From Stropharia rugosoannulata (Eukaryota > Basidiomycota > Agaricomycetes > Agaricales > Strophariaceae), in assembly GCA_028532985.1 (NCBI GenBank), contig JANCIK010000002.1:744001-808000 (forward strand): a stretch of 64,000 nucleotides of DNA, written 5' to 3'. This document shows positions 11,633 through 23,400 of this stretch, piece by piece. Position 1 is the stretch's first letter, and the number at the start of each line of letters is the position of its first letter. Under the pieces are notes generated by a model. It saw only the letters and a list, made by a program, of their open reading frames with translations, was not told the DNA's origin and did no database searches. A program made the position numbers and the translations under genes.

Positions 11633-14281
11633 TTATTGTCCCGAACTTGATAAGACTACAGGTTGACTTGAGCTAGCCGGCCCCGATCCAGCGGCAATTT
11701 TCAGCGTGCTAGTCTCTGGACCCCAGAATCTGAGAATATTCTCCGCCAGAGGACGCCAGCCCAGCCTATCGTTATCGGGGATGTCCGAAGACTGCAGGTT
11801 CGCGATCGTACGTATGTAGCCTACCAGTGGAGAGTTAGGGATAATGGAATGTGGATCAGATTTTATCTCCAGAAGAGCCTGCGTAATCTCGTGTAAATCC
11901 TGTGACAGCGGGATTAGGATACGACGTAGAATGGGTAGAATTTAAGATGCCTCACCACTTGTTCAAGCCGCCTCTTGCCCTTGAGGAAGCTATGAAGAAG
12001 AGAACTCCACCGCTGCGTACGAGTTTTTGGAATGAGATTCTGTTTTACTGAGCTTATTGCATCATCCACCCTATCTGATTCATCCTCCGACTCCACCTCC
12101 CGCCGGGTAAGAGCCCGATGTCGCTTGTTGGGCGAGAGTCCTTCTTGGGCTGAGACTGTGCGAGACCGTTTCGCTAGTCGTCGAGTACTTGCGCTCTCAT
12201 AAGGGCTGACTGATCCTCTGCTTTCCTTTCCCGTAGCATCAACCACAAGGTTAAGGCCCGACTTTAGCTGACCTTTCCGCGATTTTTTCTTTTGGACAAA
12301 ACCGGGCGACGCCACAGATCCATCTTGGTAAGATTGCGATAAAAAGACTACACCGCTTGCTGGGTCTTGCACTTCTACATCCTCCGTGTCATCTGCCAGC
12401 TCGTCAAACTCCACTTCATCAACCTCGACCTCTTCTTCATCCTTTACCAGCATATCATCTTTGTTTTGCGTGCAAAGAATAGGAACCTTAGCTATTTTTA
12501 GGTGATCCTTGGCATGCAGTAAAAAATCGTTACTGGCATCTGAAGCCCATAGATCCCGATAACGAGGGTGGAGATATCCACTCTCCAGCACAAGAGGGCA
12601 CCTTTTTCTTCTAAAAGAAACCTCAGGCGGTTCAGTATCGGCATCGAGTGGTAGTGCTTCAACCTCGTTCCAAATTGGAGAAGCCATGGGAGATTTTAAT
12701 TGCAGCCGGACATACCGAATATGTTTGTTGGGGCCCTTGGATGCAGGTAGCGATGAAAGAGAGCTCGCTAACAAAGGCCCAAGAGCAATGAAAATATGCT
12801 GAGAGCCCTTAGGTACTGTTGGGCCAAGTGCAGGTAAAGCATCGTCACCAAGTGAGAACAAAGATAAGGGTTCCGCGACAGCCAAATTAGCAGCTTCATC
12901 GTCAGGAGCATGTGGCTCAGCAATTCGGGATGTAGGTGCCACAGATGTATGTTCATTTGACTGTTTAATGTCAGAAGGTTGAGCTTGAAATATATTGGAA
13001 CAAGGTGAGAGAGGGAACACAATAGAGCGTTGAATAGCCGGCGACAGCGTAAGAGGAAAGTCAGGGTTGAATAAAGGGTCTGAAAGAGATGTGGGGGTCC
13101 TTTTTACGCTCGCATTTGGAGCAGGAAGCAGTGATAAGTTAGATTTAGGTGTTCGGAGGCTGGGAGGACCAGGCTGATGCAATGGATTTGATAGGTCAGC
13201 CTTGAAGGTCATTTGCGGAAATAAGGTTGAATCAGGCGAGGACGGAGACGTCGCTAGTGGTGGTGTATCCGGCTCCAAGACAGATGATTGTGGTTGCTCG
13301 TTAACAGGCGGCAGTTTGTTGCTTTGGTGACCTTCATTTGTTTCATTCTGGGAAGGCCGTTTTAGTGAAAAAGTGTCCAGGAGCATGGGGGTTACATCAG
13401 GCTGTTCATTACGAAGATCGGAAGGTTCAGCATCGGGACCTGGTGAGACCCTGCTTACACTTTCACTCTAAAAAATGGTGTCAAAACAGATAATGTTTCC
13501 TGGAGAATAATGTTACCTTGCTTTCAGTACCATCCAGAGCCGATCCGAAGATGCTCTCGATCATCAATTCGCTCTTCATAGACTGAGGAACATACTGTAC
13601 AGAAAATGAACGTGAGCGAGTAGTTGTCGGCGTGGATGTGGAATGCAATTTTATAGTCTTGATCAACATTCTCAAATTGCATCGGATTGCGCTTCTCTCC
13701 TCCGCTGGACCTGCCAGAGGCTTACAGTAAGAAGGTGAACCAGAAACTACCGGCGACACATTGGCTTTCGTCAACTTTTCTATTTCATCTAGATTAGGTC
13801 GGTGAAAGACGGTGTTGGTTGAATCGGCTTTGAGTGCCTCCTTCCCGGGAGAAATCAGACTATCATAGTAGCGACGTCGTGTCCGTGGGGGAGATGGGGT
13901 CTTGAACTTCTGTCGAGCATGTCGGACACGGGCTGAGTTTCCTATTTCAAATTTCTCCGGTGTTGCATGAAACGAATCAACCTCGTCAGACATCACTTGC
14001 GCTGAACTTGGAAGAACTTCAGGAATATCCAGCGAAGGACTTCCTAAAGGAGGAGTAATAGGCGACGGTGGATGAAGGATACGTAAGTGATGTTCATCTT
14101 CAGGACAAAAGGGCGCGCCGAGTCCACCAACACTACTCAAGTATTTTTCCTCAACGACCAGTTTACAGCCTTCGGCGATGGAAGACGCTGAATCCTGGGC
14201 CGTCTGGGACCCTACGCATGCTGGTAGGGTTGCTGAGGAGGAAGATGGGGAGGGAGGACCTTGAATGCCATCAGGGGACAT
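11633..14281 (-). CDS. Unrecognised 847-aa Ser/Pro-rich protein
   Basis: I do not recognise this protein. Three exons (14281-13517, 13467-11956, 11899-11633) join in frame with canonical GT-AG introns, giving 847 aa. The start MSPDGIQGPPSP is the first ATG in the open frame. The N-terminal two thirds are low-complexity, rich in SP/TP dipeptides (for example KTPSPPRTRRRYY and SPSSPDSTLFP), so proline-directed kinases are likely to phosphorylate it. An acidic stretch (DEEEVEVDEVEFDELADD) is followed by a basic KKKSRKGQ and an RRLAKRSRTV region, the latter two resembling nuclear localisation signals. The C-terminus is more ordered: helical LHEITQALLEIKSDP, then GYIRTIANLQSSD and LGWRPLAENILRFWG. 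It is probably a nuclear regulatory protein; no function is assigned. It is divergent from ERG2, sharing a 480-bp upstream region. Confidence 0.75.
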
Positions 14282-14762
14282 ATCAAGGGCATACCAAATT
14301 TGGGACAACTTTCAAGGCGGCACCGCCTTACCAGTCTCATGACAAATGGACGAGACCGCGAGCTCGTCACACTCACGAGACGCAGTCACAAAGCCAACTT
14401 TTATACTTAGTATATGTATTATGTATTCAAGCATTTACCGAATGCGTTTTCTATTTCCTAGGACACCTTATCCCTCAAAATTGTTTACATAAATACCTGA
14501 GAGTGAGCTCCGAGCTTCCACCGGTCGCCAGAAAACGCAGATGGAGTTGAGGGGTTTGCGATGCTTTTATAATAAATGGCATCATGACATGACAAAAATG
14601 GCAATTCTATCAAAAAGTATCACGTGACAACACCTTCATTAAAGCTATTAATAATTATCGTACGGTTTTGCGACTTGACTTTTTCCTCAGGCTCGGGAAA
14701 AGGCCAGAATTTTGTACATATAATTGAGACGCGCCTGGTTTACGCGTCATTCTACCACCGCC

Positions 14763-15580
14763 ATGGCCTCCAACAAGAAAAGCTTCAAAGCCTCAACCCA
14801 ACCTTCCCAAAGCTTCTTCTTAACTTGGATAAGGCGCATCGGGTTCCTCACTGTTCTCGTGCTAATAGGTGGATGGCTTGACACTATCAAAGTAAGTCAA
14901 TAGCGCCCGTTTTTGCGAGGCGACGCTACATGAGTGAACGCTTTTTGTAGGACCGCTGGTACATATTCGACGTCGACCATCTTCATGAACTTCAAGTCGC
15001 AGCAATTGCTGCTTCCCCAAATGACGTGCGGGGGATGATTTCCTTTATTGTATCCAACCTTACGGAAACATACGCGGACAGCAACATTCGTATCAACACA
15101 CATGAAGAATGGATCTTTAATAACGCTGGTGGTGCCATGGGTGCCATGTACCTCATCCATGCAAGCATAACCGAGTACCTGATCATTTTTGGTACACCTT
15201 TGGGTACGGAGGGACACAGTGGCGTTCACACCGCAGACGACTACTTCCACATCCTTGCCGGAGAACAATGGGCCTTTGAACCCGGCGCTCTCGAAATGGA
15301 ACGCTATCCTGCTGGAACGGTTCACCTCATGCCGCGCGGTGTCGTAAAGCAATATAAGATGCACAAAGGATGCTGGGCAATGGAATATGCTCGAGGTATG
15401 TGTGTTGTCAAACGAGTTTTCTTTTTTTTCCTGACGATTTCCTTAGGGTGGATTCCATTGATGTTGCCTTTCGGGTTTGCTGACACCTTCACGTCGACCC
15501 TCGATTTTGGAACTCTCTACGCGACTATACGCATTACTGGGAGGGAAATGATTACGAACTTACTGATAGGGAAAATTTAA
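14763..15580 (+). CDS. ERG2: C-8 sterol isomerase ERG2
   Basis: ERG2 moves the C8=C9 double bond of fecosterol to C7=C8 (episterol) in ergosterol synthesis at the endoplasmic reticulum membrane. It belongs to the sigma-1 receptor family. Exons 14763-14891, 14951-15395 and 15447-15580 give 235 aa, close to the usual fungal length. The start is the ATG in CCGCCATGGCC, a good eukaryotic context. An N-terminal membrane anchor (about residues 25-40, IGFLTVLVLIGGWL) is followed by the conserved catalytic body. This includes NAGGAMGAMYLIHASITEY, GTEGHSGVHTADDYF, ILAGEQWAFEPG and a C-terminal GFADTFTSTLDF segment. The acidic and histidine residues around HSGVHTADD and GEQW fit the family's active site. 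It converges with the glucosidase II beta gene; ERG27 of the same pathway lies 30 kb away. Confidence 0.96.
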
Positions 15581-15642
15581 ACCTATACCACTCTTGAACC
15601 ATATACATTATTTACGGTAATTACTAAATATCACGCTTCTTC

Positions 15643-16161
15643 ATGAACAGAAGTAACCCGAGACGACATACTTGCTCCAGCCCTGGTCCTTATAACAATG
15701 AAGAATTATCTCAGTCGGATGCTTACATATATTACAACCTAGAACACGCAAGACTATTAGACACTCTGTCACGGCTTCTGGAATTTTTCCTCGAGGCAGC
15801 GCGTTCTGAACATATTACAGAATGTTGACAGAATGGGTAACTCGCTCGATCGGAGGATAGAAATCAAAGAGAAATGCTTGTGAGTCTTTTACGCACCATT
15901 TAGCAAAGCACATAGCCATAGGAAACACGAGTACTGCCTTGAAGAGATTGAATCAAAAGCGGCCCACGGAGTTCAAGTTGAGCTTGCATAGCAGAATGCC
16001 ATGAAGGCCGACAATGTAATGCCTCTGCCCCTGAAATAGATGATTACTTTAGAGAGCAAATCTCCCGGGGTAGATTCGAGATCTAAGGCTGCCAGTGGTA
16101 AATCCGCTCAGCAAGATGCGAGTCAAGAGGGCGTCGAGAATCATCAAGTTCAACCTGAATA
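15643..16161 (+). pseudogene. Coding-like stretch with stops, possible gene relic
   Basis: Between ERG2 and the 3' end of glucosidase II beta there are protein-like phrases in shifting plus-strand frames: DAYIYYNLEHARLLDTLSRL (15718-15777), ILQNVDRMGNSLDRRIEIKE (about 15813-15872), HEYCLEEIESKAAHGVQVEL (15929-15988) and SRSKAASGKSAQQDASQEGV. In-frame TAG codons separate the last two. The only GT-AG pair joining the second and third phrases would make a 24-nt intron, which is too short. No family is recognised. It could be a decayed helical protein gene or an unrecognised small gene with an unusual structure. Confidence 0.25.
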
Positions 16162-16485
16162 AAAACTGGCAGTTTGTATGTGCACTGTGAAGCAAACTCA
16201 CTTACGTAGATCTCATGACATTACAGTAACACAGACAACCCCTTGGACAATCAGAATATAAAAGGCAATATGATACAATTTATTCCACAGCCACGCAAAA
16301 TAAACACATAGATATGGTATCGAGTTCACATACACTTTTGACAGGGTATCGACATTATGGCAAGCAGTAACGTGGTCATCGATCATCCACGATATTCGGC
16401 GTGGTGGTTGATATGTCTGCGCAAACCTTGCTGCGCATGTCCATACATCGTTGGCTTGTTCTATGTATACTGCTGGGGAGTTAAA

Positions 16486-18702
16486 TTAAAGTTCCTCCCG
16501 GCTTTGGCTTTTCTTCTTGGTGCCGTTATCCGGTGGAGTACATAGAGCAGGGGATGTCCCAGTGAACTCGTATTCGCATTTCTCCAACTCTTGCACTGTC
16601 AGAATCTCGTTTTCGGCACCACAGGTGAGCTTCAGCTGATAGAAGTAAAATCAGTATTTTTCGGATATTGACAGATGAATTGAACACTACGAACCACAAC
16701 ATTGCGCTCGGGTCCATTCCAGCAGCGCGTACCGTGCTTGTAGACCTGTTTTTGGTAAAAGTCTGGTTGACCAGGTTCGGCTGCGGGATTCCAGGATTCG
16801 AATTTTCTAGGATACAGATATTGGTAAAATAAGATAAAACTGAGGGATGAAGTAAATAAACGTACCCGAGACTGAAGGTGGTACCACCATGATTGGGTTT
16901 CTGTTTCACTTCTTTGAACAGGCAAACTTCATAAGTGTATCTAAAGCACTACTGTCAGTAAATTCAAGGATGATCAACACCCAGTCAAAACGCACTCTCC
17001 AGTGTCTTTCTCCAGACATTCTCCATCGAGCTTCTTCCATTCGCCTTTAGCGCCGAAGCCATGAATGTTAAAAATCTCCTTGGCATCATTCTCCGTGTTT
17101 TCCTTCTTTTCTTTGAGACGCTCAAGTTCGTGCTCGGCGTCATGCCATGCTTGTTGCGCCCGAGAAGAATCAGCTTGAAAAAAATGTACATTAAATCGAT
17201 AATACTCGTAAGGAGATTGGGCAAAATATACCTGCAGAACTGTCGGACTTGATAACACCGAGCTTCTGCAGCCAGGAAACTAATGTATCCTTAAAGTCTT
17301 CATATACAGGAATCACCGAGTCAGGAAGATAGGAAACCAGGTCAAAGACTGAATTAAAACTGCATCAACAAGACTGCAATATGTAAAACCTATGAATTGG
17401 ACTTACTGACTGAGCCATCAATGGGAGCTTGAATATATTCTTCGTGTTCTAACATAAGGGAGATGTAGTCTGTGTCCAAAAGTCCGGGTACCGTCGATTG
17501 CAGCTCATCTGCAGTCAGTTCACCTTCCTCTAAGGTCTCCTCAACCACAGGAATGTCGTCGTTGCCTCCTTCGGACATATCGCTGTCCGACTTTCCGACG
17601 TCGTTAATATGAGGTAAGCCAGCGAGTTCCTCCCAACCGCGGACGGCTTCCAAAACCGCCATGTCTTGGTAATTAGGGTTGTAGCCAGTACGCAGAGCGT
17701 CGAGAATTTCGCCGAGGGCTTTCTCGCGCTCCAGATGCTTGTCATGTTCACGCTGAAGTGACTTCAAAGCTTGGTTATGAGCGAGAAGAGACTGATACAA
17801 CGCTTTAGGTGCCATAATTAGCATTGGGAGGCAGATCAATAATTGGGACTTACGAGACTGCTTTTTCTGTTCGAGAGCGGCCTGCGATAAAGATTCCGTA
17901 CGATCCGCAATATCTTTCCGGCAGTCAGAGAAAACTGCGTTACGATAGTCACAGCTTCACCTACCTTGCAGACGTTGTACTTCCTTTTCCTTAACTGCTA
18001 TTTGTTCAATTAATGATTGCACTTCAGCCTCTAGGCGCTTCTTCTCCTGGTGCGCGAAGGCAATGTAACCCGACCGAACCTTAGCTCCCTAGAGCTGAGG
18101 TTAAAAGTGGAAGCCGCTATTAAAACTATGGAACGCGAACCTCTTTTTGAATCTTTAATTCGGCCTCACGCTTCGTATTATAAGCTTCCCCTATTTCCTT
18201 GCAAAGATTTGGGCACAAGCCTGAACGCTCATCAGACCCGTCACAGCATTCAACCTCTGTCAGGTATCAGATAGGTGTTTCCTGTGAGCGATTTAAAGGC
18301 TCGTACCACATAAACCATCGTTTACTCTTGAGCTGGGAATGAATGCTCCAATATGCCCCTTATTCGCACAATAAAACATAGTATTAAGGCAAGCGCCAGT
18401 ACCTAGCAAATGCTTAATTACCGGGGATGGTTAAAAGCATGTTAGAGCATACCTGGTTCATCACTCCCGTCAGGACAGTCACAAGAGTCATCGTTCACGA
18501 AATTCCAAGGTATTTCTTTCGATCCATCCAAGCATTTCCATGTACCGGTATTTGAAGAAGTATATTTGTCAGTTAAGTCGGGAGGAACGCCTAGAATCTT
18601 GGATTTAGTTGTTGCAAATGATGATAGAGGTAGTGAGCAGGCAAGCAACACCCAGGGTAACATGGCCTGTGGTCGTTTCTGACTTAACTTGTAGGATGCC
18701 AT
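16486..18702 (-). CDS. GTB1: Glucosidase II beta subunit (PRKCSH-like)
   Basis: This is the non-catalytic beta subunit of ER glucosidase II, which recruits the alpha subunit to N-glycans during glycoprotein quality control. The start at 18702 gives a hydrophobic leader (PWVLLACSLPLSSFA); a second ATG 14 codons in could also serve. Two Cys-rich LDL-receptor-A-like modules follow (DDSCDCPDGSDEPG, then VNDGLC and ECCDGSDERSGLC). Next come a long charged coiled coil (EREKALGEILDALRTG, ELERLKEKKENTEND), an acidic segment (VVEETLEEGELTADEL) and a C-terminal MRH lectin domain (VYKHGTRCWNGPERNVV, LKLTCGAENEILTVQELEKC, CEYEFTGTSPALC). Removing the last intron (donor after NVV) extends the protein to end in SREEL. 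The final REEL resembles an HDEL-type ER-retention signal. There are many short introns. Only 149 bp separates it from the divergent RPS25. Confidence 0.93.
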
Positions 18703-18851
18703 TGGGATGCCACCGACGTGTCCGTTAACGCGTCTCTAGATCTTACGTAACTAGCTTACATAATATGCAGAAAGCCAAACATGGCACGCTTGGACTCTTG
18801 GGAAAGCATCGTCTGTGTCGAGTGCCTCATCATCGACGGTCAATCCCTACT
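18703..18851. promoter_or_regulatory. Bidirectional promoter, GTB1 / RPS25
   Basis: The 149 bases between the start codons of the glucosidase II beta gene (-) and the eS25 gene (+) must carry the core promoters and 5' leaders of both. No TATA box is obvious. Confidence 0.6.
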
Positions 18852-19383
18852 ATGGTGAGTAAGAATTCCCTTCCGTCGGTCTGGACATCCATCGGTAAAT
18901 CATGCACGGCCTCGTACTCAACGATTCAACAATTTCGCGGCGCAACGAGGGCTGGATGCGGGTTTTCGACTATGGATGTACTTGAAGCACTCAGATGCTG
19001 ATGAAACTCTTCGCACTCTAGGCCAAAGCAAAAGCAGCCCCCGCTGCATCCAGCGGTGGAAAGTCCGCAAAGAAGAAGAAGTGGTCCAAGGGAAAGGTCA
19101 AGGATAAGGCCCAACACGCCGTCGTTCTCGACAAGGCCACCTACGACCGTATCTTGAAGGAGGTCCCCACCTTCAAGTTCATTAGCCAGAGTATCCTCAT
19201 CGAGCGTCTGAAGATCAACGGCAGTTTGGCCCGTGTTGCTATCAAGCACCTTGAGAGGGAGAAGCTTATCAAGCCCATTGTCCACCACTCCGCTCAGCTC
19301 ATCTACAGTGAGTGACATAAAATTTTCAGTTTCGCTATGCATCTTATACTTTGTTAGCGCGGGTAACAGCACAAGCCGATTAG
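18852..19383 (+). CDS. RPS25: 40S ribosomal protein eS25 (RPS25)
   Basis: This is a small-subunit ribosomal protein near the decoding head. The first coding exon contains only the ATG (18852-18854). A 167-nt intron follows directly, then exons 19022-19307 and 19358-19383, giving 104 aa. The sequence begins [20 protein letters not shown] and continues [19 protein letters not shown], then [40 protein letters not shown] and LIYTRVTAQAD. It matches eS25 throughout: a basic, lysine-rich N-tail and a winged-helix body. An intron straight after the start codon is common in fungal ribosomal protein genes and often boosts expression. The glucosidase II beta gene is divergent. Confidence 0.96.
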
Positions 19384-20482
19384 ATGACCATGTTTCCTTT
19401 CCATTTCGTATATGCTCGCTTAGGCTGTATGTATTCCACCACCGCATGATGACCATAAAACATTCAAAACAATCGAACACATCCTACTTCGTGTGATGAA
19501 ATTTCTTTAACCACGGAAATTACAACTTCCATGCGCTAGATGACAGAATGAACCGGACAAACAAAAAATAAGGTTGCATTACGTTGTAAACGCTATCGAC
19601 AACAGAAGTGCCACAATTCGAGACACGCTGTACGGTCTACTTGTTATCCTCTGGCTTAATTGTACATGAAATCGGGAGTATCAAGAGTGAGAAGGATTGG
19701 ATTGGGCTGGAATAATCGTAGATGTGTGCTGATGGGGTTCGCATTGGCCATCGGTGAGTCATTGGTCAACGCTGAAGCTGGTGAAGGGGCCTACAAGGGC
19801 CTACAGTGCTTATTACTGATGGTCTACAAAATGAATTGCTATCTTTCCTACGAGTCTTAAATAATTCTATCTTGCTTCAAGAAGTATCTGAACGCAGAAA
19901 CGCCCGGTCTAAACAATAAGAAATTTTACGGCCGTATGCTAAGTTAGACCGGTGACCGTTGCCTCTAGAGGGAACGGTTACAGGTCTAATGCTGGGTTGG
20001 AGATGCTAAGTAGTCTGAGTTGAGTCTGCGGATTCTTCAAGACGTAGCTACAGCCCTTGGATCGAATAAATGTATTAGGCACTGGAGACTTGCTGCAGAA
20101 CAACTCTACGTGTAGGTTATTTGGGCCCAAAAATAACAGATGTGTGGCTGGGACATGCACATTGTAAATGATCCACCAAAAAGATATGCTGGTAATTCGT
20201 GAATGGGTTAGAAGGAGCGCATGGATGGATGTGAGGATTACAGAAATAACCAAGTAAAAAACTTTAATGAGAGACAAGCCCAACAAGATTGCGTAAAGCA
20301 CAGTGAGTATCGTTCAGTATATAGTTCGTGTAAATGCGAGCAGTCAACGTCTAGGACGAGAGGTTATTGGTGTATAGTAGAATCCGTGAAATATATAATA
20401 CAATGAATATGATTGTAGCAATTTTGAGGAGTCCAGGCATGAAGATTCCAGCTGCGAGTATCCCCAAAATTGCTCGGAAACG
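19384..20482. other. Convergent intergenic region RPS25 / SSK1
   Basis: About 1.1 kb holding the 3' ends of RPS25 (+) and SSK1 (-). Small open frames show no family resemblance. The one structured element is the pair of inverted repeats at 19904-19978. Confidence 0.55.
19904..19978. repeat. Two adjacent inverted repeats
   Basis: CCGGTCTAA at 19904-19912 is complementary to TTAGACCGG at 19944-19952. Directly after it, 19955-19978 is a near-perfect 24-nt palindrome (ACCGTTGCCTCT / AGAGGGAACGGT, with one mismatched pair). It lies between convergent genes, so a role in 3' end formation or a small element relic is possible. Confidence 0.6.
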
Positions 20483-23400
20483 TCATTGGGTCGGCGACCA
20501 GCGCCCGTCCCCAGGTGGGGATGGGGAAGATGCCTCTTCTGTAATCACGGTGTTGGATAACTTCTCCGGGGAGTCACCGTTTGCTGGTCGGGGCTCTGAA
20601 GATTTGGAGATGGAGAAATTAAGCTTAGGGGGAGAAGATGTGCCGGCGCGTAATGGTGGGGCTGATATTCGAGACTGTATGGGCGTGATAGAGCGAGAAT
20701 TTGGTGTTCCAGAGTCGGCCCCTCTCTTTGAGCCAGTCGCACCCGTTTCAGCCTTTGGCGTATCTAAAATTGTCGTAATAAGCGATTAGTAGATGTAAAG
20801 CGACCTTCGGAAGTACAAACCGTACCATCTACGTCATATTTGGCAGCTATGGTAAGTACAACTGTGGTATGTATAAAAGAAACGACACGACTAACCATCC
20901 TCAGAGTCCACAGACCGTCGTTTTACTGGTTGCCTTGAAAGGGAGCCCGTCGCTTCAGACGCAGAACTCGCCTGCCGCGATGAATCTGCACTGGCAGGTA
21001 GATCCGGCGTCTTAAAATATGACCCGGTCGGTGAGGAGGGCATTGTCGCAATAACACCTGGAATATTTGGCAAAGGACCAGCTGAAGAAGCCAATGCGAG
21101 AGCTGCTGCGTTATCATCCATCAGACTTGACCGGCGTACAGGTGTAGGTGCGGCCTTGGCAGCTGCCGGTACGTGCAAGCGTGAGGCAATGCGAGTAGCT
21201 TGTTCTGCCTGCCCGCTTTGCATCGATGCAACAGCATCGGGGCGTATATCGGCCCACATCTGCAAGGCCTTGATAGAACCCCATTCAATGATCTTATTAT
21301 TGAGCCATAGCAATGAGACGGGTTTGGTGAGGAAGTCATTACATCCAGCAGCAAGAGCCGCCACACGATCGCTTTGGAGGGAGGAGGCTGTTAATGCCAC
21401 AATGATCACAGATGATCGATAAGGTGAATCCACGGATCGAACTTCAGAGAGGGAAGTCACAGATGACGAACAGGATGGTGACCGCTGGCCTCTTTCTGAT
21501 GGTGAAGGAAGTGGATATCCTGAACCACCGTTGAGCTTTTCAATACGTCGTATCTCTATGGTAGCCTGGATACCGTCCATAACTGGCATTTGGATATCCA
21601 TCTTTCCTTTTATCAGTGACCAGGGTATTGAATATAGGCGTGTGGATGTAGGCTTACCAATATCAGATGGAAATCCCCTGTCTTCCACTTTTGTACAGCC
21701 TCTTGCCCATTGCTCGCCAAGTCATATTTAATCCTCTTGCGCTTCATGAATGTCGAGAGAATTGTCTGGTTGATAGGGTTATCTAATGGAAACGATATTT
21801 CAATTGTTTAATGGATAGTAGTGACAAGATAACATACCATCAACAATGAGAACGCTGATAGGTGGCACAACAGTATTATCAGAGAGCGCTGTTTTCCCCC
21901 TCTTTTTGTTGGCGGCAGCAGCATTCCTCGCGTCCGAGCCGCGCTTGGGGACACTTCGTCGTGAAGCTTGACTGGGCGTTTCCGGAGAGGCTACGCCGCC
22001 GTTGCCTGATCCCTGCCTATCATCGCTCTTCTTGCGGGTGACTGGTGTAAGGTTGGGGGGAAGTACAGGAGGCCGTTCGGCTTGCCCTGTGTCGTCTGCA
22101 GGTGGAGCTGTCTTCGTACGCGGAGAGGCTGCAACTTGAGATGACGAGCCAAACCGCTTCAGATCAGGTTGAGCAAAATAAGATGTCGATACTTCTTCTG
22201 CTCGACGAGGTTGGGCCTCATGAAGGGACGAAAAAGATCCCATTGGTTCCATTGATAGGAAGTCAACTCTTGATTTTCCATTGGAAGGAATGTGTGTGGT
22301 GTTCGATTTATCTGCACTTGTACTTTTCTCTATAGAGGAGCTTGAAACATTTCTGGAATTGTTTTTGCTCCGTGGATGAAAGTAAATCCCCGCCGTCTGC
22401 CCATCTGGACTCTGTATTACAAGCCCTGACGAAGGCGAAGAACCTAGTTTTTGCGCAGCTGCAGTTGAGAAGTACTCAACGTTTTCTGGAAGGGCAAGCG
22501 GAGAAGGTGGTATAGCCGCCGTAGTATTAGCGGCATCGCTATTCGAGCGTGTCGAACGATCCGAATTGCTTCTGGAGCCGCGCGGTCTTGCACCATGTTT
22601 TGTTATAGGAGATTGCGCCTGGGATGCAACCCCGACACTACCATTTATATTGCTGTTTGCAGTCATATCATTCGAACCCATGGCAAAGAAGGACCCATCA
22701 GAGTCTCGCAGTCCTGGACTGGCAGGAGATGTTGCAATAGGCATGAAGAGAGGGTCAACAATTGGTTTCGTTACCGCGGTATGGAGGGCCGTCAAAAATC
22801 GCCGCGGACCTGCAGGTTTGGGGATTATCATCACCTCTGGCAATGGTGTTGATGTTGCGGTATAGGATATAGTGACAGATGTCATGATATCGCGTACTAT
22901 TTTGTAATTGGCCAAGCTGGTAAAGTGCAAAATAACAATAGGCATCACAGGTCGACCAAAGTTGTTAACAGAACCCAGGAGACGGGCCATTTGGGAAGTT
23001 GACCGCGCTCTGGACGCCAGTGGAGGCCGCTTTCTTGCGCCCGGCCCTACTAATAAGGACTGATGTTCGAATCGAAGCGTCTGTAGCCTCTCTTTCAAGA
23101 TATCGACGTCGTCATCGACTACTATGAAGGACGGATTATCAATTGTTGCAGGGCGTTCGTCCGCCAGACTAGATGTTTGAGTGTATGTACCCTTGCTATC
23201 ATCCTGATTTTGATCAGCTAAGCCATCCACTTGACCATCCGGAGAGACATGAGTAACATCCATACCCCAAGTGGTCAAGTAGCTTGTAAGGTGATGGGCA
23301 AAAGAACCCCTTGCACTAGCGTACAGGGTCACCCGTTTACCTTTCAAAGTCTCGCCAAAAGACGACAACTGTTCCAGTGTGGGTTCGCCGAGGTTAATTG

